NCBI GenBank assembly: GCA_040830565.1
Contig: JBFOMC010000116.1
Span: forward strand, 1-5,750
Direction: 5' to 3'
Length of the DNA: 5,750 nt
Origin: JAFMPW01 sp040830565
GTDB taxonomy: Bacteria; Bacteroidota; Bacteroidia; Flavobacteriales; Flavobacteriaceae
The position numbers and the translations under genes are program-made. Of this stretch, positions 1 to 5,750 are shown in pieces; position 1 is the first letter of the stretch, and each line of letters opens with the position of its first letter. The notes below the pieces were generated by a model. It was not told the origin of the DNA, did not search any database, and was given only the letters and a program-made list of their open reading frames with translations.

Positions 1-165
1 ACCCCTTTGGGAGAGCAGACGCAACAAGATCTGATGCCGGTTATTCTTAGAAATAGGGGCATTGCCCTTGAAGGATTAAACTCGGACGAGATAGATACAT
101 TACAAGAATTATTATTAAAAATTACGGCCAACTGTGCCAAGACAATACATCAAAAAGCGAAGTAA
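1..165 (+). CDS. Probable MarR-family transcriptional regulator, C-terminal end only
   Basis: This is an open frame entering from the left edge and ending at TAA 163-165, 54 codons in all. The visible residues begin T-P-L-G-E and continue into a helical stretch containing L-E-G-L-N-S-D-E-I-D-T-L. This matches the usual end of MarR proteins, where a 'LT.xG' turn after the winged helix is followed by 'GLs.eE...L..LL.kl' in the C-terminal dimerisation helices. The DNA-binding helix-turn-helix lies outside the window, so the assignment rests on the tail alone. MarR proteins are usually dimeric repressors that respond to small ligands. The stop is 2 bp before the start of the secreted protease, so the two are probably co-transcribed and perhaps translationally coupled. 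Another helical regulator with a similar tail cannot be excluded. Confidence 0.6.
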   Translation, partial: TPLGEQTQQDLMPVILRNRGIALEGLNSDEIDTLQELLLKITANCAKTIHQKAK

Positions 166-167
166 TC

Positions 168-1496
168 ATGAGAATTTCAAAACTAGTGTTCGTCGTTTTG
201 TTGTGCGGGATGGGATTCACATCCCGCGCTCAAACCGATGCCAATACAATTGATCAGAAAGAAAAGAAAGAGGTTGTAGATTCTATTAGCTCAATTTTGG
301 ATAGAAGCTATGTTTTTCCGGAAGTGGCCACCAAAATGAGCGATTTACTTGCGAAGAATCTAAAGGCAAAAAAATACGCTAAGATTAACGATCCGAATGA
401 ATTTGCCCAGGTATTGACTGAGGATGTTCGGTCTGTGAGTAAAGATCTGCACCTCAGAATACAATTTGATCCGGAAGGCATCTCCAGGAGAAGAAATGCT
501 TCCCTGTCCTCAGCTGATAGCCTGGCTTTTGCAGAGCGTCGCTTGCGGAACAATAAGGCGGCCAATTATGGCTTTCGCGAAGTTCGCATCCTCGACGGGA
601 ATATCGGCTATCTGAATTTAACTGGCTTTTTTGGGGTCGATGAGCAAGCCGGGGCTGCTACGGAGGCGGCAATGAACTTTCTGAGTAATGCTGATGCGCT
701 GATTATTGATCTTAGACAGAACGGAGGCGGAAGTCCCGCTATGATACAGTTAATCACCAGTTACCTATACGGTCCTAGCAGGGTGCACTTAAACAATTTT
801 TACAATAGGGATACCGATGAAATCACACAAACCTGGACCCTCCCTTATGTGCCTGGAGTGAGAAGGCCAGATTTAGACGTTTATGTCCTTACCAGTAGTA
901 GAACTTTTTCGGCAGCAGAGGAATTTAGTTACAACCTGAGAAATTTGGAAAGGGCCACTTTGATAGGGGAGGTTACCGGAGGTGGAGCGCATCCCGGAGG
1001 TACCAGAATGGCGACCGACAGGTATACGGTTTGGGTGCCAGACGGAAGGGCTATCAACCCCATTACGAATACTAATTGGGAAGGAGTAGGGGTAGAACCT
1101 CATATTAAAGTGCCGGCAGAGGAGGCCCTGGATGTTGCAAAGATCACGGCTCTGGAAACCATTTTAAAAAGAAGACAGGGCAGAGATAACTACCGCTTAG
1201 AATGGGCTCTGGAAGGATTAAAAGCCGAAAAGAATGAAGTTGTGGTAGACCAAAATGTTCTGAATTCCTATACGGGTACCTACGGTCCGCGAAAAATTTC
1301 TTTAGAAAACGGAGTCCTTTATTATCAAAGAGAGGGCAACACCCCTTATAAACTCATACCAATGTCTGAAAGCAAGTTTCGGATAGCGGAAATTCCCTAT
1401 TTCAGAATAGAGATGCTCAAAGAAGCCGGTAAGGTGGTGGCCATTCAGGGTCTCTATGATAATGGGAGGATAGATAAGAGTTTAAGGACGAATTAG
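168..1496 (+). CDS. Secreted S41-family serine protease (IRBP/tricorn-like type)
   Basis: The product is 442 aa. Residues 1-21 form a Sec signal peptide: basic start, hydrophobic core 6-18, and likely cleavage after S-R-A. There is no lipobox, so it is probably periplasmic or released. Residues about 30-100 resemble the helical N-terminal domain of S41 proteases, and the catalytic domain runs about 130-320. Candidate catalytic residues, by analogy with tricorn/IRBP-like members, are His95 (in D-L-H-L-R), nucleophile Ser248 (in R-T-F-S-A-A-E-E-F), and a Glu among E268 (G-E-V-T-G-G-G) and E305 or E310 near the domain end. D-L-R-Q-N-G-G-G at 181-188 probably forms the oxyanion region. No PDZ domain is visible, unlike CtpA proteases. 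Residues about 360-442 look like the small beta-rich DUF3471-type tail, with Y-T-G-T-Y-G at 368-373. The ATG at 168 is the only start that keeps the signal peptide. It follows the probable MarR gene by 2 bp. The substrate is unknown. Confidence 0.88.
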   Translation: MRISKLVFVVLLCGMGFTSRAQTDANTIDQKEKKEVVDSISSILDRSYVFPEVATKMSDLLAKNLKAKKYAKINDPNEFAQVLTEDVRSVSKDLHLRIQFDPEGISRRRNASLSSADSLAFAERRLRNNKAANYGFREVRILDGNIGYLNLTGFFGVDEQAGAATEAAMNFLSNADALIIDLRQNGGGSPAMIQLITSYLYGPSRVHLNNFYNRDTDEITQTWTLPYVPGVRRPDLDVYVLTSSRTFSAAEEFSYNLRNLERATLIGEVTGGGAHPGGTRMATDRYTVWVPDGRAINPITNTNWEGVGVEPHIKVPAEEALDVAKITALETILKRRQGRDNYRLEWALEGLKAEKNEVVVDQNVLNSYTGTYGPRKISLENGVLYYQREGNTPYKLIPMSESKFRIAEIPYFRIEMLKEAGKVVAIQGLYDNGRIDKSLRTN

Positions 1497-1518
1497 GGCT
1501 TTGCAACTCCTCAAAGTC

Positions 1519-1533
1519 TCCGCCAAAGGCGGA
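1519..1533. repeat. Perfect GC-rich hairpin, possible bidirectional terminator or repeat unit
   Basis: The arms tccgcc (1519-1524) and ggcgga (1528-1533) form a perfect 6-bp GC-rich stem around an AAA loop. The hairpin starts 23 bp after the protease stop. It is flanked by a direct repeat of tgcaact (1502-1508 and 1538-1544), and the outer ttgca/tgcaa pair could close a larger stem. There is no strong T-run on either side, so a classical intrinsic terminator is not shown. A dispersed palindromic repeat is the alternative. Confidence 0.5.
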
Positions 1534-1564
1534 CAGGTGCAACTTAGAGGGATTTCTTTATGAA

Positions 1565-1624
1565 AAGAAGCGTAAAGGTGAGATTCAACCAAGTGGGCGG
1601 ACTACAAGCCCTAAATCGCTTCTT
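1565..1624. repeat. 8-bp inverted repeat with nested stem, downstream of the DUF5916 gene
   Basis: Arms aagaagcg (1565-1572) and cgcttctt (1617-1624) are perfect reverse complements. Inside lies a weaker gggc/gccc pair (1595-1598/1608-1611). The structure starts 27 bp past the minus-strand stop and may serve as a transcript-end structure for that gene. The left arm also overlaps a competing hairpin, ttcttt/aaagaa (1554-1569). No functional assignment is certain. Confidence 0.35.
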
Positions 1625-1651
1625 AAATAAGGATCCGGGAATTCATGTTAT

Positions 1652-3871
1652 TCACAACCTAAAATTATACCGGACTTTTAGTAAAATCTGCCGGTTTTGT
1701 AGCTCCCAAGGTTGGTTAATATTGTTTACGGTGTTGTGGTTATAAACCAAAAACACATCCCCTAATGGCGAGAAAATCCAATGGATTCTGGCATTTAAAC
1801 CTAGTATGCGACTATCGGTATCGTATTGCAGATAACTATTTATTTGCAAATTTGATGTCACATTAAAGCGTACCCGAAGTCCGGCTAGCGTTTGGTCAAA
1901 ATTTCCAAAAGGCAATCTTGCGCGGTTATGTAAACCATTGAACTCGAACGCAAGCAAGGCACTTGGGTTCCAATTGAGGGTTAGTTCAAATTCGTCCAAA
2001 TTGCCATCATAAAAGCTACCGAACCACCATGTAGCCTGCCCGCTTAATCTGCGTTTACGGGCAAATTCAGCCTCGAGACGATAACGCATAAAATTATACT
2101 CACCTACCGGAATGGTAACCCCCTCCGCAATTTGAAAGGGGTCCAATATGTTTTCGCCAACCGGCCTAATATTTGCTTCAATTCGGTCTCCACTTTCAAG
2201 TCTCCAGTTGATGGGGGCAGTAAACACGCTGTATGACTGCCAAGGACCTGAAATGGTGTTGATATAGGTCACAAAAAATTGATGAAACATTTGTCGCAAC
2301 CAAGGAGTTTTGGGCCGCGGGGCAAAAGTACCCCCAAGGCGATAAAAATTTACTCCCCTTCTGGGGACAAAACCCAAAGAAGGGTCAAATTGTTCACCTA
2401 TTCGGGCATAGGTCACGGCAACATCCCAACGGTCATTCGGGTAGTCAATTTTAAATCCGGCTGCTGAGCGGTCGCCTGTTAGGTCTTCCCGGTCTGTAAA
2501 CAGCGCCCATCCACCGATCAAAAAGTTCTTGTCGCCTTTAAAACTTGTGGTCTGAAAGGTAAAATCAGCTCCAGTCATCCAACTGCCGTCTCTACCCAAG
2601 GGATCTCCTGCGGTGGCGATCAAACCCACTGAACTTTCCTTAAGCACATTACGACGAACTCTGAAAACACCCATATTGGTTGCATCAAAGTCCTCATTGT
2701 TCAATGCAAAATCATTGGTTCTAATGCCCAAACCTCCAAAGGCCGTTTTACCAATTCGGCCGTTCAACTTGGCGCCACCAACCACAGGTATTTGCTGATT
2801 GTCGCGCAAACCAATTCGGCGACTAAAAAAAGGCAGCAAGGTACTCCTGCCAGTGCCAAACCCAAACTCAAAAATATCGGAGCCTTCCAAAAAAAAGGTT
2901 CTCTTTTCAGGAAAGAATAAAGGGAATCGCGTTAAATTGGTTTGCCTGGTATCCACTTCTGTCTCCCCGAAATCGGTATTGACGGTAAATGTGGCCAGAA
3001 CGTTGGGGCCAATGCGCTGATTGGCATCGAAACTAATATCTGCATCTAGGTTCATGGTTCCATCGGCCCCTATTTGATTGGCATTGGCTATCAAAGAAGG
3101 TCGAATATTAGTGCCAATACCATAATTAAACTCAGGTAGTCCGGTAACCAAACCTGCTCGACTGGTCTGCGCAATCCACTGATCGCGTTTGACGTTTGAC
3201 CAGCGAATGGTCTCTTGGTTACGCTGTATTCTTCGTTCCACATTAAATCCCCATTCTGATAAGCCTTTTTTGAAGGCAATGCTTTGAATTGGAATCACTA
3301 TTTCCGCTGTCCAACCCTTTGCCGTAATCTGTGTTTTGGCATCCCAAACGGCGTCCCAATCTTCATTCTCACTTTCACCGCGGTCCGATACCAAAGCATC
3401 ATAACGCGCTGCTAATGCATTTACTGCGAAGATGAAGCCTGATTGCCCGTCTAAAAAAGGATCTATGACCACTTTCACATGATCTTCTTCTGAAATATCG
3501 GCATCCCGAAGTTTGGAAAAGCGAATAATTCCTTCCGGACTAGTATCGTTACAGCTGACACCAATAACCACAGTTCTGCTATCTGCTATGACCTGAACAA
3601 AAGTGGATTGCGAGGGGGTACCTCCTTCTTCGGGAACGGTAGTTTTTAGATTGGTAAGCACAGGCGCATTTTTCCAATCATCTTCGTTTAAAGCTCCGTC
3701 AAAATTTAAGGGTTCGGTCAAGTTTCCAGAAGCAAATTCGGGTCGCTCAATAGTTTGGCTTAAACCAGATTGAAGAAAACCCAATAACAGGATTAAAACC
3801 CATATGTGTTGAAAGACGGACTGGAAACTTTGAAGGTTTTTTTTGGTGTACACGTTTTGGATTGGATTCAA
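1652..3871 (-). CDS. CBM9-like domain plus DUF5916 protein, probable outer-membrane beta-barrel
   Basis: The product is 739 aa. An N-terminal signal peptide has a long polar leader, hydrophobic core about 24-34 and likely cleavage near residue 38-39 (L-S-Q). Residues about 50-225 resemble a CBM9-like beta-sandwich, with L-N-F-D-G-A-L-N-E-D-D-W at 55-66. Residues about 250-739 match DUF5916, with the landmarks T-D-F-G-E-T-E-V-D (299-307), F-P-E-K-R-T-F-F-L-E-G (320-330) and V-G-G-A-K-L (364-369). The rest alternates polar and hydrophobic strands and ends R-Y-N-F-R-L, as expected of an outer-membrane barrel. The family is common in Bacteroidota and has no firm biochemical role; transport or surface carbohydrate binding is inference. 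No ATG exists near the start. TTG at 3871 is used here, with GTG at 3853 as a shorter alternative that keeps the signal peptide. An in-frame TAG at 3881-3883 blocks further extension. Confidence 0.85.
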   Translation of the reverse strand: MNPIQNVYTKKNLQSFQSVFQHIWVLILLLGFLQSGLSQTIERPEFASGNLTEPLNFDGALNEDDWKNAPVLTNLKTTVPEEGGTPSQSTFVQVIADSRTVVIGVSCNDTSPEGIIRFSKLRDADISEEDHVKVVIDPFLDGQSGFIFAVNALAARYDALVSDRGESENEDWDAVWDAKTQITAKGWTAEIVIPIQSIAFKKGLSEWGFNVERRIQRNQETIRWSNVKRDQWIAQTSRAGLVTGLPEFNYGIGTNIRPSLIANANQIGADGTMNLDADISFDANQRIGPNVLATFTVNTDFGETEVDTRQTNLTRFPLFFPEKRTFFLEGSDIFEFGFGTGRSTLLPFFSRRIGLRDNQQIPVVGGAKLNGRIGKTAFGGLGIRTNDFALNNEDFDATNMGVFRVRRNVLKESSVGLIATAGDPLGRDGSWMTGADFTFQTTSFKGDKNFLIGGWALFTDREDLTGDRSAAGFKIDYPNDRWDVAVTYARIGEQFDPSLGFVPRRGVNFYRLGGTFAPRPKTPWLRQMFHQFFVTYINTISGPWQSYSVFTAPINWRLESGDRIEANIRPVGENILDPFQIAEGVTIPVGEYNFMRYRLEAEFARKRRLSGQATWWFGSFYDGNLDEFELTLNWNPSALLAFEFNGLHNRARLPFGNFDQTLAGLRVRFNVTSNLQINSYLQYDTDSRILGLNARIHWIFSPLGDVFLVYNHNTVNNINQPWELQNRQILLKVRYNFRL

Positions 3872-3916
3872 TACTGCTAACTAAATCACTGATGAAGATA
3901 GTCAAATGATTGTTTT

Positions 3917-3962
3917 ATTAGCGCAAAACATGTATGATTTGTTAGGTTTATAATGCGCTAAT
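3917..3962. promoter_or_regulatory. 9-bp inverted repeat, candidate operator upstream of the DUF5916 gene
   Basis: The arms attagcgca (3917-3925) and tgcgctaat (3954-3962) are perfect reverse complements separated by 28 bp. The near arm is about 46 bp upstream of the TTG start at 3871, which is in promoter range. The centre-to-centre spacing of the arms is 37 bp, more than three helical turns. A paired-site operator or a cruciform/hairpin is therefore possible, but a compact dimer site is unlikely. The repeat is directly visible; the regulatory role is inference. Confidence 0.35.
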
Positions 3963-4193
3963 GAACCAAGACAAATTTTTGAAAGTGTAGTTAAAATTTC
4001 TGTGGAACCTTATTACCAATGAGATAGGTGATTTCTTTGATGGTATCGTGATTTCTAGGGTCTACACTGGTTTTGCATTGTCATGGCCGGAGACCAAAAA
4101 TGAGATTAGTGAGAGAAAAAGGAGGATACAGGCCAAAATTGCAAAAATTAGTATGGCCACTTCGAAAACTGTGTTTATATTTTTTCTTTTCAC
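3948..4193 (-). pseudogene. Possible remnant of a small membrane-protein gene, interrupted by TAG
   Basis: A minus-strand frame begins at GTG 4193 and lies 27 bp after the LRR gene stop. It encodes 43 residues: a basic start (K-R-K-N), then a hydrophobic stretch at residues 12-34 with I-L-A-C at 19-22, then a short polar tail. TAG at 4062-4064 interrupts it. The same frame stays open for 37 further codons to TAA at 3948-3950. The first part reads like a transmembrane segment or signal anchor. There is no good ribosome binding site, two stops directly precede the GTG, and I recognise no family. It may be a decayed gene, a real 43-aa peptide or chance in AT-rich DNA. Confidence 0.2.
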
Positions 4194-4220
4194 TTACTAA
4201 ATTTTGACACTATTTTACTG

Positions 4221-5618
4221 TTACTGGCAAGTTGCGTTGTCAGGATAAGTAATCTGTGTGCCGTAATTTTTTTCCAAATCGCATACCGATTGCGGTATGG
4301 TCATTATATCTGGATTTCCCTCAAGATCTAAAATCTCAAGATTTACTAGGTGTCCTATAGCTTCAGGGATTTCTAAAAGTTCATTAGCGTTTAGAAACAA
4401 ATTTTTTAAATTGATGAGATTCCCAATTTCTTGAGGAATTGTTTTCAGTAGATTATTATATTGTAAGAAAAGGTTCTCTAACCCTGTAAGCTGTCCAATT
4501 TCACTATCAATAGTATGCAAACTACTTGTGTGGAAGCTCAAATATCTCAATTGTGATAAAAACCGGATCTCTTTTGGAATGACATTCAATTTGAGTGCTA
4601 TGTAAACCTCTATTACTTCAACCCTTTCTACTGAGTTTGGGAGTGGTGAGATTACTACCCCAGACCAGGATTCCATTGTCAAATCGTTTCTATCCCAATT
4701 TAATTCGTCTTCAAGTCCTGGATTAGTATCTAAAAGGGAGATCAATGCATAGTAATCGGCCTCTATTGTATCTTCACAAAAAACATCAGGGTCTTTTGTG
4801 ATTTCCGTCTGCTGTGAAAGTTCGAGCTGGCATACTGCGTAGGGCAATGCCACAATATCGTTATTGCTAAGATTGAGTTTTTCCAAGGATTTGAGCTTTC
4901 CGAGTTCTTCCGGTACTGCCTGAAGTTCATTGCTGCTCAAGAACAATTCTTTTAGATTGCTTAGCAGTTCAAACTTGATGGGTATCTCTACAAGGGAGTT
5001 TGCGCTTACCTCCAATATTTTGAGGTGTTCCAGATTCCCTAGTTCCAGGGGTAGGTTTGTGATTTGATTCCCTCCCAAGTACAAAGAGACAAGATTCTTT
5101 AAATTGCCCATTTGTGGGGGGATCTCCTTGATGATATTTTCAAGTAGATGCAATTCGGTCAAATTTGCCAAATTGCCTATTTCCAATGGAATTTCTTCAA
5201 TCACATTTTCGCTGAGTTTCAAAACTAAAAGTTGATCCAATTGCCCAATTTCTGCAACAATGTTTCCGATCTTTTTAGCGGAAGCATCCAAATGGGTAAC
5301 TCGGTCATCCTTCAATACCACCCCACCCCAACTTTTCATGCTGAAGTCTGTCATATCCCAACCCAGGGTGTTGTCGGGATTTGCATCGTACAGGGCCTTT
5401 AATGCAAGGTAGTCGTTTGATGGCTCGGGCTCAGAGTCATCGGAGTTTTCATCGGTATCGTTGTCATCTCCAGAATCTGCATTGTCTACATCATTGGTGC
5501 CATCGGTATCTTCCACCTCGTTTTCAGGGATTAGTACACCATCATCATTGTTGCACGATACGGTAAACAAAAAACCAAATAGCAGAAATATGGTCAAATA
5601 GTATACATAGGATTTCAT
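4221..5618 (-). CDS. Surface lipoprotein with two tandem leucine-rich-repeat modules
   Basis: The product is 465 aa counted from the ATG at 5618. A GTG at 5624 would add two residues, but the ATG gives a standard lipoprotein signal M-K-S-Y with lipid-accepting Cys22 (T-V-S-C). The C-N-N-D-D sequence that follows is typical of exported Bacteroidota lipoproteins. Residues about 25-68 are an Asp/Glu-rich linker, with D-T-D-G-T-N-D-V-D-N-A-D at 37-48, possibly calcium binding. Two modules follow. Each starts with an aromatic-rich lead (D-Y-L-A-L-K-A-L-Y at 69; D-Y-Y-A-L-I-S-L-L at 288) containing 'W-D...M-x-S-W-x-G-V-V'. Module 1 has seven strictly 23-residue repeats (107-267, pattern LxxLxLxxNxIxxIPxEIGNLxN). 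Module 2 has four clear ones (357-450). Both end in a cap with Cys pairs C263/C281 and C446/C464. The protein probably binds a ligand or partner at the surface; the target is unknown. Confidence 0.85.
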   Translation of the reverse strand: MKSYVYYLTIFLLFGFLFTVSCNNDDGVLIPENEVEDTDGTNDVDNADSGDDNDTDENSDDSEPEPSNDYLALKALYDANPDNTLGWDMTDFSMKSWGGVVLKDDRVTHLDASAKKIGNIVAEIGQLDQLLVLKLSENVIEEIPLEIGNLANLTELHLLENIIKEIPPQMGNLKNLVSLYLGGNQITNLPLELGNLEHLKILEVSANSLVEIPIKFELLSNLKELFLSSNELQAVPEELGKLKSLEKLNLSNNDIVALPYAVCQLELSQQTEITKDPDVFCEDTIEADYYALISLLDTNPGLEDELNWDRNDLTMESWSGVVISPLPNSVERVEVIEVYIALKLNVIPKEIRFLSQLRYLSFHTSSLHTIDSEIGQLTGLENLFLQYNNLLKTIPQEIGNLINLKNLFLNANELLEIPEAIGHLVNLEILDLEGNPDIMTIPQSVCDLEKNYGTQITYPDNATCQ

Positions 5619-5702
5619 GGCCACAATTTTTTAGGGTTCTAGTTTTTGAGGGCGAACCGAAAGGCACTAGGGAGATTCTTTAGGGCGTCCTCGTGTTAAA
5701 TT
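5619..5702. other. Short leader upstream of the LRR lipoprotein gene
   Basis: This 84-bp stretch lies between the probable end of an upstream minus-strand gene and the LRR gene start. It carries two copies of agggcg (5649-5654 and 5682-5687 on the plus strand). I see no Shine-Dalgarno, no clear promoter and no terminator hairpin, so the LRR gene could be read from its own promoter or from upstream. Confidence 0.4.
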
Positions 5703-5750
5703 TTATTCGATTTCTTCTTGGGTGGGGTCTTTGACTACCACGTACCGTAT
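5703..5750 (-). CDS. Probable C-terminal end of an upstream gene, cut by the window edge
   Basis: Reading inward from the right edge on the minus strand gives fifteen codons and then TAA at 5703-5705. The residues are I-R-Y-V-V-V-K-D-P-T-Q-E-E-I-E, a beta-strand-like segment followed by an acidic tail, plausible as a protein end. A second minus frame is also open here but reads as a very basic, Arg-rich string. Only 48 bp are visible, so product and reality are both uncertain. If real, it is co-directional with the LRR lipoprotein gene and ends 84 bp before its ATG. Confidence 0.3.
   Translation of the reverse strand: MRYVVVKDPTQEEIE

Larger units (their letters stand above)
1497..1651. other. 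Convergent intergenic gap rich in inverted repeats
   Basis: This 155-bp gap separates the stops of two convergent genes. It holds at least four short inverted repeats and one direct repeat: ctttg/caaag (1499-1503/1512-1516), ttgca/tgcaa (1501-1505/1538-1542), the tccgcc/ggcgga hairpin (1519-1533), ttcttt/aaagaa (1554-1559/1564-1569) and aagaagcg/cgcttctt (1565-1572/1617-1624). The likely role is transcription termination for both genes, but no canonical GC stem followed by a long T-run is present on either strand. A 61-codon frame starting at 1560 runs into the end of the minus-strand gene and does not look real. Confidence 0.6.
3872..4220. other. 349-bp AT-rich intergenic region
   Basis: This gap lies between two minus-strand genes. 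It should contain the promoter of the DUF5916 gene, but I found no convincing match to the Bacteroidota -33/-7 (TTTG ... TAnnTTTG) pattern at correct spacing. The line 3901-3960 is 30 percent GC by hand count. The gap holds the inverted repeat at 3917-3962 and an interrupted minus-strand frame that resembles a small membrane protein (3948-4193). No terminator with a T-run is obvious after the LRR gene. Confidence 0.6.

Noticed and set aside
308..1103. Minus-strand frames at 308-565 and 873-1103 inside the protease gene
   Set aside because: They are antisense shadows of a well-supported coding region with clear S41 motifs, and have no recognisable domains.
1560..1745. 61-codon plus-strand frame starting in the convergent gap
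   Set aside because: More than half overlaps the end of the DUF5916 gene in antisense, its start lies in a hairpin, and its composition looks random.
2750..2820. Direct repeat of accaattcggc (2750-2760 and 2810-2820)
   Set aside because: Both copies fall in coding sequence and encode the recurring R-I-G of the barrel domain, so coincidence is enough.
2279..3020. Plus-strand frames of 61-73 codons inside the DUF5916 gene
   Set aside because: They lie antisense to family landmarks such as F-P-E-K-R-T-F-F-L-E-G and have basic, random-looking composition.
3872..3960. Promoter-like TTGACT/TAGTTA and TTTG-containing motifs on the minus strand
   Set aside because: Spacing or -7/-10 matches are poor (two of six at the best -10), and the TTGACA/TATAAT pattern is not typical of Bacteroidota.
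4119..4125. Strong Shine-Dalgarno-like aaggagg on the plus strand
   Set aside because: No start codon follows at usable distance, and such sites are seldom used in this group.
3961..4200. Plus-strand frame with ATG 3961, TAG 3988-3990, then 69 open codons to TAA 4198-4200
   Set aside because: The ATG yields only nine codons and the long open part has no good start. It runs antisense to the more protein-like minus-strand frame, and chance is the simpler explanation.
5381..5566. Plus-strand His-rich 61-codon frame
   Set aside because: The His-rich composition is the antisense reading of the Asp-rich linker codons in the LRR lipoprotein gene.

Overview
The window looks like a piece of chromosome from a marine-type member of the Bacteroidota, most likely Flavobacteriaceae. 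The reasons are the moderately AT-rich composition, the lack of strong Shine-Dalgarno sequences, a CBM9-like/DUF5916 outer-membrane protein, a lipoprotein whose mature end begins C-N-N-D-D, and a leucine-rich-repeat (LRR) architecture common in that group. The assignment is made by eye; no search was run.

Layout. On the plus strand, the window opens inside the C-terminal end of a probable MarR-family regulator (1-165). Two bases later comes a complete secreted S41-family serine protease of the IRBP/tricorn-like type (168-1496). The pair looks like one transcription unit. Next is a 155-bp convergent gap (1497-1651) packed with short inverted repeats. All remaining genes lie on the minus strand. 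They are a 739-codon CBM9-like/DUF5916 protein (1652-3871, non-ATG start), a 349-bp AT-rich gap (3872-4220), a surface lipoprotein built from two tandem LRR modules (4221-5618), and the probable last codons of another gene entering from the right edge (5703-5750).

Function. The three complete genes encode envelope proteins: one exported protease, one outer-membrane or exported beta-rich protein, and one lipoprotein. Nothing ties them into one pathway. The only visible regulatory link is the regulator directly upstream of the protease.

Novelty. I see no clear undescribed system, mobile element, CRISPR array or RNA gene. The points most worth a second look are the duplicated LRR module with matching Cys-17-Cys caps, the interrupted membrane-protein-like frame in the 349-bp gap, the 9-bp inverted repeat upstream of the DUF5916 gene, and the hairpin cluster in the convergent gap.
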